The notes: generated by a model not told the origin, from the letters alone. DNA of 32,420 bases from Gammaproteobacteria bacterium (GCA_029287575.1 JARFQW010000137.1:1-32420); one strand, 5' to 3'; counted from the first letter of the stretch, positions 16,242 to 23,112 are shown. A program made the numbers and translations.

Positions 16242-16417
16242 CGTGTCGTCTCCTTCCTGGTCCCGTTTGTGCGGGGTTTGATTTGCCCCCGCGACTGCAA
16301 GACTGCTCCGCGCCCGCTGAACCCAAGCTGAACCGGGCGTTCAGCTTCCGTTCAGGGAGGGCGGCGCAGGATCTCGGTCAGCGCCCCGCTTTCGCCGCGG
16401 GACAGGAGACCCAGATC
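16242..16417. promoter_or_regulatory. Shared divergent control region of the two-component and envelope operons
   Basis: The 176-bp gap holds the 5' ends of both divergent units. GCGGGG (16271-16276) pairs with CCCCGC (16287-16292) and would form a leader hairpin in the minus-strand transcript. The four-half-site dyad at 16316-16356 sits between the two starts. No good sigma-70 -35/-10 pair was found on either strand, consistent with activator-dependent promoters. RBS candidates are GGAG before 16241 (minus) and AGGAGA before 16418 (plus). Confidence 0.6.
16316..16356. promoter_or_regulatory. 41-bp dyad of four CTGAAC half-sites, probable response-regulator operator
   Basis: GCTGAAC occurs at 16316-16322 and 16327-16333. 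Its reverse complement GTTCAGC occurs at 16339-16345, and GTTCAGG at 16350-16356. Same-strand copies are exactly 11 bp apart on both sides, and the whole array is symmetrical about base 16336. Tandem half-sites with an 11-bp period are how OmpR/PhoP-family dimers bind; two such tandem sites back to back would serve two divergent promoters. The pattern is seen directly. Assignment to the regulator at 14595-15284 is inference from proximity. Confidence 0.7.
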
Positions 16418-17251
16418 ATGACCCTATGGAAGATTCGCCGTTCGTTGCTCCCAGCGCGCTGCTGGATGGGCGTTTTCGGGCTTGCCGTCTGCCTGCCGCT
16501 GTCCGCGGCGCAGACTCACGGCCCGGCGCTGCAGCTGTTTCCGACCAACGTCCTGGAGGACATTCGCGAAACCGGCCAGGTCGCAGAAGCGATGGAGCAG
16601 GGCCTGCAAGACGTGATTTCCCGACTCGACGAGCAGCAGCAGCTGTTTATCGAGAGCAAGTGCGAAGGCGCCGTGGACGACCCCGGCTGTGAGCAGCTTG
16701 CCCGCCAGCTCGGGGCGACCTACCTGGAGATGCTCCACGTCATGGGAGACCGGCTGCCCGACATGGAGCATGCGGTCAACGGCACCAGGCTGAGCCTCGA
16801 GCGACGCCTGCGCAGCGAACTGGGCAACAAGATGACCCCCTGGCAGCTCCAGGAGACGCTGATGGGACGGCCCGCCCCCGGTGCGTCGGCACGCGAGCCG
16901 CGCTTGCGGGGCCGCTCGGGTCTTCGCCTGAGTGAACGGTTTCGCCAGTACCACCGTCTGGTTGCGACCACCGGCGGTGGCGACAACCCGGCGATGCCCG
17001 TCATCGCATCGGATATCTACCTGGATATGTCCGAAGCATCGCTTCTGATCGCCCAGACCCGCGAAGAAATCGCCCGGGCCACGCTCATGGAGGAGCTGAA
17101 CCAGTCATTCGGAGCGATCACCCCGGAGATGCAGTCCGTCGTGGACGGCGTCAAGACCATCCTCTTCGGCGAGAGCAGTGAGATGCCCGTGGTCGCAGGC
17201 CCGCCCCCGGCGCCGGCCGCCGGCGAGTACGTCAGTCCGCTGGAATGGTGA
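16418..17251 (+). CDS. Secreted helical protein of unknown function, first gene of the envelope operon
   Basis: The 277-residue protein has a signal peptide (about 1-31; hydrophobic VFGLAVCLPLSAA, then QTHG). The mature part is mainly helical and charged. A likely disulfide pair flanks an acidic loop (SKCEGAVDDPGCEQL), and a Pro/Ala tail ends PPAPAAGEYVSPLEW. I do not recognise a family. The ATG at 16418 is chosen for its AGGAGA ribosome-binding site and because it starts the signal peptide; the frame is open to 16283. It is the first gene after the dyad, 13 nt before the next gene, and so is probably an exported partner of the downstream channel and lipoproteins. Confidence 0.8.
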   Translation: MTLWKIRRSLLPARCWMGVFGLAVCLPLSAAQTHGPALQLFPTNVLEDIRETGQVAEAMEQGLQDVISRLDEQQQLFIESKCEGAVDDPGCEQLARQLGATYLEMLHVMGDRLPDMEHAVNGTRLSLERRLRSELGNKMTPWQLQETLMGRPAPGASAREPRLRGRSGLRLSERFRQYHRLVATTGGGDNPAMPVIASDIYLDMSEASLLIAQTREEIARATLMEELNQSFGAITPEMQSVVDGVKTILFGESSEMPVVAGPPPAPAAGEYVSPLEW

Positions 17252-17264
17252 AGGAGAACTTCTG

Positions 17265-17810
17265 ATGAAACACCTGCACTGGATCACCCTGCCCCTTCTG
17301 ATGGCGCTGTCGGCCTGCGCGACCACCGTGACGGATTGCCCGGGCCTGCAGGCACGCAACCTGGACGCCGCGGCGGGTGAGGCCAGAGGCCGCCTCACCG
17401 CCGGATGCGAAGCCCGCTACCACGATTATCTCGATGAACTCCTGGTGATTGCCGAGGACGATCCGGGGCCGAAGCAGCGCGAAATCCTGAGCGAGTTTCT
17501 CGTGTGGTCGGCAGACGAAGGCCTGCTGAGCCGCCGTCAGGCCCAGGGCCTCTACAACCGCTACTTCAACGTCAAGTTCGTGGCGATGAGCGGCGACTAC
17601 AACACCTGCCGATCGACCTGCACGCAGCGGGAACGGGTTCTGGCCGCCATGGAAGACGAGCTTCGGGACAAGGAACGCGGCCTGCTCAAGGTCAGCCGGG
17701 ATGCGGATGCGTACTACCGGGCCGACCGCCTGTTCCAGGAAACCGAGCTCGTGCTCGAGGCGACCTGCCTGGCCTGCGGGACGGGAGGATCGGCGGGAGG
17801 CGGCCGGTGA
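17265..17810 (+). CDS. Cysteine-rich lipoprotein of unknown function
   Basis: The 181-residue protein has a lipoprotein signal peptide with lipobox LSAC (Cys18). Six more cysteines follow: one in VTDCPG, one in AGCEARY, a CxxxC in NTCRSTC and a CxxC in TCLACG. This suggests up to three disulfides in an oxidising periplasm. The body is helical (HDYLDELLVIAEDD; EILSEFLVWSADEGLLSRRQ). The residue after the lipid Cys is Ala, not Asp, so outer-membrane sorting is likely. RBS AAGGAGAA lies before the ATG. No family recognised. The stop overlaps the next start (GTGA). Confidence 0.8.
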   Translation: MKHLHWITLPLLMALSACATTVTDCPGLQARNLDAAAGEARGRLTAGCEARYHDYLDELLVIAEDDPGPKQREILSEFLVWSADEGLLSRRQAQGLYNRYFNVKFVAMSGDYNTCRSTCTQRERVLAAMEDELRDKERGLLKVSRDADAYYRADRLFQETELVLEATCLACGTGGSAGGGR

Positions 17811-18460
17811 GCAGAACGCCCGCGGCAACGTTCGGCCAGGGCCTGCTGGCCGGTTTCGCCACCACCCTGGCCGGCCTCGTCCTGCTCATGGCGGTGACCG
17901 GCTCAGCCGGGGGGCTCTTTTCGCAGGCACTGGAGTGGACGGGCCGCAATCTCGGCCTCGCGGCGGCCGCCTTTGCCGCCGTCGCGGTGGCCTGGCTGCG
18001 CGGCCTGTTTCGGCTTCGAGACGCGCTCGCCGACGGCGGCCCGCCGGAGACTGTCATGCATCTGGATCTCCTGACGGACGTCTGGGTGGGGCTGTTTTTC
18101 GGCGTCGGTGTGATCTGGACGGCCATCGGAATGCGCGAAGCCCTGCTCCAGGCCATCGGGCCCGGTGCCGGTGGTGCCGACGGTGCCGCGATGCTGGCCC
18201 GGCTGGTGGACGGCGGCATTCTCCTGTCCTTGTCCACGACCATCGTCGGCGGCATCGGCGGCTATGTCATGCGTGTGGTTCGCGCCCTGTGGCTGGGCCC
18301 CGGGCTACGGCGCTACTATCGTGCCGAAACGGCCCGCGACGTCGCTGCCGTGCGGGCCAGCCTGTCCGGCATCGAACGACGGCTGGAAACCCTGATCACA
18401 CGCCCGCCGCCGTCCCCCACGGGAGATCCGGATGCCAACATGGCAGGGGGGCGGCGGTGA
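17807..18460 (+). CDS. Four-TM protein with MotA/TolQ/ExbB-like channel motifs
   Basis: The 217-residue protein has TM segments near residues 11-31, 48-68, 91-116 and 133-156, then a cytoplasmic tail with a coiled-coil-like helix (ETARDVAAVRASLSGIERRL). TM3 reads GVIWTAIGMREAL (101-113). It aligns with the family motif 'GLxGTVIGMIxAF', keeping Gly, Thr105, Gly108 and Met109. TM4 reads LLSLSTTIVGGIGGYVMRV and aligns with 'AL.TTA.GL..AIPA' (Thr144/145). In ExbB/TolQ/MotA these threonines line the proton path. The usual large cytoplasmic loop is short, so it is a divergent member. GTG start in a GTGA overlap. The next gene looks like its ExbD-type partner. Motif similarity only; a search with structure prediction would be decisive. 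Confidence 0.6.
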   Translation: MSRTPAATFGQGLLAGFATTLAGLVLLMAVTGSAGGLFSQALEWTGRNLGLAAAAFAAVAVAWLRGLFRLRDALADGGPPETVMHLDLLTDVWVGLFFGVGVIWTAIGMREALLQAIGPGAGGADGAAMLARLVDGGILLSLSTTIVGGIGGYVMRVVRALWLGPGLRRYYRAETARDVAAVRASLSGIERRLETLITRPPPSPTGDPDANMAGGRR

Positions 18461-19224
18461 TACCCCATACCCGCGAGCCTGGGGGCGTTTCGGCAGGCGA
18501 TGCGGAGCTGCAGACGGATGTCATGCGGTTCTTCGCCATCCTCGCAATCTGCGTGATCGCGCTGACATCGCTGGTGGAGACCGTCGACCTCGCGGATCCT
18601 TCCCGGCCTGCGGCAGACGTACCCGCCACGACCGCAACCGACACCCGAAATGACGTCGATGAGGTAGCCGGGCCGACAACCGGGACGGTCGAGAACGAAT
18701 CAGTTGAAGCCGAAGGTGCCGCGCCGGTGCGCCGGCGCGCTCCGGCCACAGCGACAGCGGGTGGTGTTGCGGAGCCGGCGCCGCCGGCTCGCTCCCCCGA
18801 AAACGCCTTACCCGTCCCGCCGGCTGCCGGGACCGGGACACGGGCCCCTGCAGCGGCCGCGCAACCACCCGGCCCGGCTCTGCGTTTTGCAAGTCCCGCC
18901 GCCATGCTGAGACTGGTTGCCAACCGGGAGATTCGCGTGTTCGCGAAACATGACGGGGGCAGCTACCGGCTGAGCGCGAACGGCAGCCGCTTCGTTCCCG
19001 ACAAGCTGCCCGCCAGACTCTATCTGATGGCGCCGGAAACGGTACCGGCTGGACTGGTCCGTGCGCTGAGTGCTGTCTCGGGCGGCGACGCGGCCGCCAC
19101 GTGGGGAGTGAGCCTCTCAAGGCCCATCGAAAACCGGCTGACCCACGCCGTGGCCAATGGCTCGCCGGGGCTCTTGCTGATCGATGCGGCGGGCCGGATC
19201 CGGCCGGCGGACAGCCTGCCATGA
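18457..19224 (+). CDS. Single-TM protein with ExbD/TolR-like Asp at the head of its TM
   Basis: The 255-residue protein starts with a short cytoplasmic N-terminus, then LQTDVMRFFAILAICVIAL (18-36). Asp21 is placed where ExbD/TolR/MotB carry their essential proton-accepting Asp ('xxDVMLVLLIIFMV' in ExbD). A long Ala/Pro/Thr-rich periplasmic linker (about 45-140) could span part of the periplasm. The folded C-terminal domain (about 145-255) contains REIRVFAKHDGGSYRLSANG and RLYLMAPETVPAGLVRALSA. No OmpA-type peptidoglycan motif is seen, so it is not MotB or ZorB. GTG start inside a GTGA overlap with the four-TM gene; its own stop overlaps the next start. The pair probably forms an ion-driven motor unit (inference). 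Confidence 0.55.
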   Translation: MIPHTREPGGVSAGDAELQTDVMRFFAILAICVIALTSLVETVDLADPSRPAADVPATTATDTRNDVDEVAGPTTGTVENESVEAEGAAPVRRRAPATATAGGVAEPAPPARSPENALPVPPAAGTGTRAPAAAAQPPGPALRFASPAAMLRLVANREIRVFAKHDGGSYRLSANGSRFVPDKLPARLYLMAPETVPAGLVRALSAVSGGDAAATWGVSLSRPIENRLTHAVANGSPGLLLIDAAGRIRPADSLP

Positions 19225-20492
19225 AGAACCTGCTGATTCTTGCGGTGTGCTGGGTTGCCGGCTGCGCCAGCCAGTCACCCGGCGCCTTGAGCTGGGAGAC
19301 CGGGACCGGATCCCCGGAGCGCTGGCTGGAGGCCAACCTGGCGGCGGACGTCGCCGAGGTCCTGAGCACGCATCCACGCTTTCGGGGCGAAACGCTCGCC
19401 GTGGGGTTGCCCGCGAGTCCCGGGTTCACGGCCACGTCGCTGGACCGGCAGCTCGAGGAGCAACTCGAGGCCCGCCTGCTGGGCACACCAGGCCTTCGCG
19501 TACTGCCGCCGGATACGGGGGGATGTGGGGGCCGCCAGGCGGCATACCGGATCGGCTTCGTCACCCGCCTGGGCGATGGGGGTGATCGTGTGGAAGCCCG
19601 GGTGTGGGATGCCGTGGAGGGAGAATGGGTGACCGGCGTGGGTGGCCACTGGCAGGGCCGGCTCGCCGGCCGTGCGGCGCGGGCGGCCCGCACCCCCGCC
19701 CCTGCCGCCGCGCCACCTGGCAGTGCGGACCGGCCTCTGGACGCGGCAGACCCCGCGCCGGTCGCCGACGCCCTGGCCGGTGCCCTGGAGTGTGCGCTGA
19801 CTGCCGCAAGTCTGCCGCCGGGGCCGGTCACAGCCCAGAGCCCGGACGAGCGCATTGCCGGCCTCACCGCTATCCGCCTGTCCGCTCGTCTTGCGGCCCC
19901 CGACGACCCTCCCGCCTGGGTTCTTGCGGTGGAGCGTGTGCCGGTGGCCGGGCGCAGGGACCTCGTCGTTGCCCGGATGAATTCGGCCGAGGGAGCCGTC
20001 AGTGCTTCGATCTACCTGACCCGCGCGGCGGCCGAGCCCAAGCCGGCCCCGCCGACTTTCGCCCCGGCGCCAACGGCAGATCCCGTGCCGGACGCACCCC
20101 GCCTGGCAGCCGTGGACTGCGGGCCGGACTGTGTCGGCGTGCGCCTGGCGCCCGCCACGGATGCGGTCCTGCTTGCGGTACTCGCGGGCCGGGGTCTGTT
20201 CAGCCTCGAGGGCTGCGAAACCCAAGAGAGCCAGGGAGCTCAGGTCGTCCTGCTGCGGGAGCGCGGTGTTTCCTGGGCGAGTTTCTACGGCATCACCGCC
20301 GCCGTCGCCGGACGCGGCGCACTGCGGCAACTCGAGGCTGACCTGCCGCGTTTCTGCGATGGCCAACGAGACTCGCGAGGTGCCGACCCCGCGTGGCTGG
20401 ATGATCTCGCGCACCTTGCCAGCAACCCGAGGACGCCGGTCGCCTGGGACGGTATCCGGGTGCTTGCCCCTGCAGGAGGAGCCCGACGATGA
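19221..20492 (+). CDS. Large lipoprotein of unknown function with LpoB/FlgO-like N-terminal region
   Basis: The 423-residue protein has a lipoprotein signal with lipobox VAGC (Cys15). The N-terminal domain (about 30-180) has LAADVAEVLSTHPRFRGETL, then AVGLPASPGFTATSLDRQLE and EQLEARLLGTPGLRVLPPD. This order (helix, strand, 'T-S-L-x-x-Q-L-E-x-x-L', strand) recalls FlgO/LpoB/CsgG-type periplasmic domains, but similarity is weak. A Pro/Ala linker (about 275-295) leads to a second domain (about 298-420) with cysteines in AAVDCGPDCVGV, GCETQ and RFCDG. ATG start inside an ATGA overlap. If truly LpoB-like it could contact peptidoglycan enzymes from the outer membrane (inference). Confidence 0.75.
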   Translation: MKNLLILAVCWVAGCASQSPGALSWETGTGSPERWLEANLAADVAEVLSTHPRFRGETLAVGLPASPGFTATSLDRQLEEQLEARLLGTPGLRVLPPDTGGCGGRQAAYRIGFVTRLGDGGDRVEARVWDAVEGEWVTGVGGHWQGRLAGRAARAARTPAPAAAPPGSADRPLDAADPAPVADALAGALECALTAASLPPGPVTAQSPDERIAGLTAIRLSARLAAPDDPPAWVLAVERVPVAGRRDLVVARMNSAEGAVSASIYLTRAAAEPKPAPPTFAPAPTADPVPDAPRLAAVDCGPDCVGVRLAPATDAVLLAVLAGRGLFSLEGCETQESQGAQVVLLRERGVSWASFYGITAAVAGRGALRQLEADLPRFCDGQRDSRGADPAWLDDLAHLASNPRTPVAWDGIRVLAPAGGARR

Positions 20493-21160
20493 CCCGTTTT
20501 CTGGGATTTGTGGCCGGTGTTGCCGTGACCCTCGCTGTCGTGCAGCGGACCGGCGTGCCGGGCCTGGCGGATCTGCCCCTGTCTGTGGCCGATGTTCGGC
20601 ACAGAATCCAGGCGGTGCTGGCCGACGAGGCTGGCGGGGAGGCGCGCGGCCCGGACCCGCTGCCGTCGCGCGCGCAGCGCGCCGATCCTTCGGACCCGGT
20701 TCCCGTGCTGCCGGAGCCGGAGCCGGAGTCTGCGTCGGCGACTGAAGGGCACAAGCCGGCGGCCGCGATCGAGACGCCCGAGGGCGATCCCGATACCTCC
20801 ACGGAGCATTCCCGGGCCATGAGCGGGGACCCGCCGCCGGGGGTGGCGGAATTCTCCGAGCCGCGGTCATCCGACGATGAGCCGACCCGGAGTCCGACAG
20901 AGCGGGATTCGGTTCTACCGGATCCGGGACCGGCCGCGTCGCACGCGGCGAACATCTGGGCGCCGTTCCGCAGCGAGCGGTCGGCGGAAGGCTTCGCGGC
21001 TCACCTGCGAGAACGTTTTGACATGCGCTTCGAGGTGCGCCGCGCCGCGCCCGGCATCTATCAGGTGTTCCTGATGGCCGAGTCCGAATCGAGGCTCGCA
21101 GAAGACCTGGACCGGCTTCGCGGCGCCGGCCCCCTTGCCAGGCTGGAGGACAAGCAATGA
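20489..21160 (+). CDS. Single-TM protein with acidic linker and C-terminal SPOR-like domain
   Basis: The 223-residue protein has an N-terminal membrane anchor (about 4-18) and a long Pro/Glu/Ser-rich, probably disordered periplasmic linker (about 50-150). A compact C-terminal domain (about 156-215) contains APFRSERSAEGFAAHLRERF and GIYQVFLMAESESRLAEDL. The order strand, 'S-x-x-x-A-x-x-x-x-x-x-L', strand, 'Y-x-V-x-L', helix is that of SPOR domains, which bind denuded glycan strands. The next gene ends in a similar domain. ATG start in an ATGA overlap with the upstream lipoprotein gene. The SPOR call is from pattern only. Confidence 0.65.
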   Translation: MTRFLGFVAGVAVTLAVVQRTGVPGLADLPLSVADVRHRIQAVLADEAGGEARGPDPLPSRAQRADPSDPVPVLPEPEPESASATEGHKPAAAIETPEGDPDTSTEHSRAMSGDPPPGVAEFSEPRSSDDEPTRSPTERDSVLPDPGPAASHAANIWAPFRSERSAEGFAAHLRERFDMRFEVRRAAPGIYQVFLMAESESRLAEDLDRLRGAGPLARLEDKQ

Positions 21161-21918
21161 ACGACCGGTTCCTCCCCTCATCCCTCGCAGCCCTCACTCT
21201 TTGCCTGATCGCCGGTGTCGGGCAGGCCGGTACCGGCTCGACCGCGGCGGCCTGGCGGGCCTGGATCTCGAGTGACGCGGACCGTCCCCCCGCCATGGCA
21301 TTTCCCTACCAGGGCTGCTTCGAGGCCGCCGCGACCCGCCACGATCTGCCGCTGACCCTGCTGCTCGCCGTCGCGCGCGGCGAAAGCAATTTCAATCCCC
21401 GGGCCGTCTCCAAGGCCAACGCCCACGGGCTCATGCAGATTCTCTGGCCGTCCACCGCCAGAGAGCTGGGCTTCGGGAGCATCAGCGATCTCTATCAGCC
21501 ATGCCGAAACGTGGATGCGGGAGCACGCTATCTCAAGGGCCTGATGAAACGCTACGGCGGTGACGTACACCTTGCACTGGCAGCGTATAACTACGGGCCC
21601 GGCCGCATACCGGTGAGCGGCGGGAATATTCCCGCGGGCGCGGAGTGGTACAGCGGCTATATCCACAGGCACCTGGATTTCGTGCTCAACGGACGCGGCG
21701 AATGGAAAGGCCAGCGGCGCCATACCGTGGCTGTGTTCCGTACCCCGTGGCGGGCCGAGGCGTTGGTCGGCGCCCTGGGCAATCGCGCACCGGAGGTACG
21801 GCTGGACTGGTTTCGCGAAGCGCCCGGCGAATTTCATGTCGTGCTGGTGGCCGCCGGCGCTCCCGAACTCGCTTCGGCACGTCGTCGGCTGGGAGAACTG
21901 GGATGGGAATTCGACTGA
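21157..21918 (+). CDS. Lytic transglycosylase (SLT domain) with C-terminal SPOR-like domain
   Basis: The 253-residue exported protein has a signal peptide (about 1-25), then an SLT domain (about 52-180). Motifs are ARGESNFNPRAVSKANAHGL (catalytic Glu76) and GLMQIL (91-96), then RNVDAGARYLKGLMKRYGGD and AAYNYGPGRI (142-151). These cleave the MurNAc-GlcNAc bond to form 1,6-anhydro-MurNAc. After RRHTVAVFRTPWRAEALVGA the last 60 residues resemble the SPOR-like domain of the preceding gene. ATG start in an ATGA overlap. Its place in an operon with a channel-like pair suggests local peptidoglycan opening for an envelope machine. No conjugation or T4SS gene is near. Confidence 0.9.
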   Translation: MNDRFLPSSLAALTLCLIAGVGQAGTGSTAAAWRAWISSDADRPPAMAFPYQGCFEAAATRHDLPLTLLLAVARGESNFNPRAVSKANAHGLMQILWPSTARELGFGSISDLYQPCRNVDAGARYLKGLMKRYGGDVHLALAAYNYGPGRIPVSGGNIPAGAEWYSGYIHRHLDFVLNGRGEWKGQRRHTVAVFRTPWRAEALVGALGNRAPEVRLDWFREAPGEFHVVLVAAGAPELASARRRLGELGWEFD

Positions 21919-22316
21919 CCTGCCGATCAGTCCGGCCTGCGCGGCGTGCGGTCGCCGGGCCCCTGATCGCGTGCATCGGCCTGCTGCTGCCGCTTGCGGC
22001 CGGTGCCTGGGAAGCCCGTGCCCCGGTGCTTTCCGCCGAACCGGTGTACGCCGCCGCCCGACAGCGGGCATGCCCCGTGGCGACGCCGGGCCCGGTGGCC
22101 GGCACCAGCCTTGCCGGGCAGCTGGCAGCGGATCTGGAGGCGGCCGCATGCAGAGAGCCGATTCCGGTCCTTCTCGGCTGGAACGTCACCTATCGATTTG
22201 ACGGTCGGACCCTGCGGATGTTCGCCCGCGAACACCCCGGGGACTACGTGTCCGTGGGCGTGAGCGTCCGACGCGTGGCGGATGGCCTGTCCGGGCGCCG
22301 GCGGCCGTCGCCCTGA
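21903..22316 (+). CDS. Exported protein, glycine-zipper-less paralogue of the YcfJ-like protein
   Basis: The 137-residue protein has a signal peptide (about 1-35; LIACIGLLLPLAAGA). The mature part reads VLSAEPVYAAARQRACPV, then GTSLAGQLAADLEAAACREP, then LLGWNVTYRFDGRTL and HPGDYVSVGVSVRRV. It parallels the YcfJ-like protein at 15636-16241: VLEVTPLYRTVTL with a Cys; GTLIGAAVG; a Cys; LDGYHVTYEYMGREF; HPGAHIAIEVEL. The glycine-zipper block is missing. The ATG at 21903 overlaps the transglycosylase stop by 16 nt and starts a good signal peptide; the longer open frame upstream is a shadow. It is the last gene of the operon. Confidence 0.75.
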   Translation: MGIRLTCRSVRPARRAVAGPLIACIGLLLPLAAGAWEARAPVLSAEPVYAAARQRACPVATPGPVAGTSLAGQLAADLEAAACREPIPVLLGWNVTYRFDGRTLRMFAREHPGDYVSVGVSVRRVADGLSGRRRPSP

Positions 22317-22338
22317 CAAACCGCGGTCCTCGGTCCGG

Positions 22339-23112
22339 CTAGTTGCCGAACAGTTTCTTGAAGCCCTTGCGCAGCGCATCCTCGGCGCGTTGCCGGGTCT
22401 CTCCCCGAACGGCGTCCCGCGCGCCTTCTTCGGCGCCGGCGCGGGCTTCCTCGGCCAGAATGTCGGTCATGCCGCCCATCATGCCGTCCATGTCGATGGC
22501 CGCCGCGCTCGCCCCATCCAGCTTCGTGGCCCCGGCGGGGACTTCGAACAGTGAGTCCGGCTGCGGCCCGATTCGAACTTCGGTGGTGCGAATCGTCGCG
22601 GTCATGGGCTCGCCGTCGTGTTCGGTGGCAACGGTCATCAGCAGGGGAATGCCCTCACCGGTAACCCATGTTTCCACATCGGCTCGCTGGCCTTCGGGAT
22701 CCTCGGTCACGACCCGATAGCCGCGGGTGTCGTGGCCATCGATGGACCTGGAGCCGAGTTCCTCCTGCTCCACGATGCGGATGCCTTCGGGAAGCACGCC
22801 ATCCTCCGGACTGCCGCTGTCGAGATCCGACAAGGAGGTTTCCAGATAGGTAGCGCTGTCGATCAACATCCACTGCACGCCGAGATCCTGGCGATGAATC
22901 ACGGTGACGCGCGTGCCGGCGTCTGTCTCGTAACGCATCTTGTCCGGTGTCTGATGGACCTGGCTGGTTATCGTGGCGGCACCCATCTCCATCACCCGGG
23001 TACCGGACCAGGATGTTTCGAGCGCGGGAAAGGGGTAGCGATCCGCCGCGCCTGCCCAGGACGAGACAAGCGAGCCGGCGAAAATGACGATGGCAGTGGA
23101 GAATCGCAGCAT
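22339..23112 (-). CDS. Exported LolA-fold/DUF4412-like protein
   Basis: The 257-residue protein has a signal peptide (about 1-22, ending SSWAGA). A beta-rich domain follows: TSWSGTRVMEMGAATITSQV, then QTPDKMRYETDAGTRVTVIH. After that come RQDLGVQWMLIDSATYLETS and DGHDTRGYRVV, and FEVPAGATKLD near residue 195. This order (strand, 'K-x-R-x-E', 'R-x-D', 'W-x-I-x-x-x-x-x-x-Y', 'F-x-x-P-x-G') is that of DUF4412/LolA-like lipoprotein-binding folds. A Glu/Arg/Ala-rich helix ends the protein. AAGGGG lies before the ATG. It is convergent with the envelope operon, so probably a separate unit. Confidence 0.7.
   Translation of the reverse strand: MLRFSTAIVIFAGSLVSSWAGAADRYPFPALETSWSGTRVMEMGAATITSQVHQTPDKMRYETDAGTRVTVIHRQDLGVQWMLIDSATYLETSLSDLDSGSPEDGVLPEGIRIVEQEELGSRSIDGHDTRGYRVVTEDPEGQRADVETWVTGEGIPLLMTVATEHDGEPMTATIRTTEVRIGPQPDSLFEVPAGATKLDGASAAAIDMDGMMGGMTDILAEEARAGAEEGARDAVRGETRQRAEDALRKGFKKLFGN

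Noticed and set aside
17807..19224. Zorya-type defence (ZorA/ZorB)
   Set aside because: The MotB-like partner lacks an OmpA-type peptidoglycan domain, the channel lacks a long cytoplasmic tail, and no ZorC/D/E helicase or nuclease is nearby.
19275..21296. Minus-strand open frame of 673 codons
   Set aside because: It lies opposite three well-supported overlapping genes and has Arg/Pro/Ala-rich, motif-free sequence.
16418..22316. Conjugation or type IV secretion locus because of the lytic transglycosylase
   Set aside because: No VirB4/TraC, VirD4, relaxase or pilin gene is present, and the companion genes do not match T4SS or ICE families I know.
22317..22338. Terminator between the convergent envelope operon and DUF4412-like gene
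   Set aside because: The 22-bp gap has only very short inverted repeats and no T-run, too weak to call.
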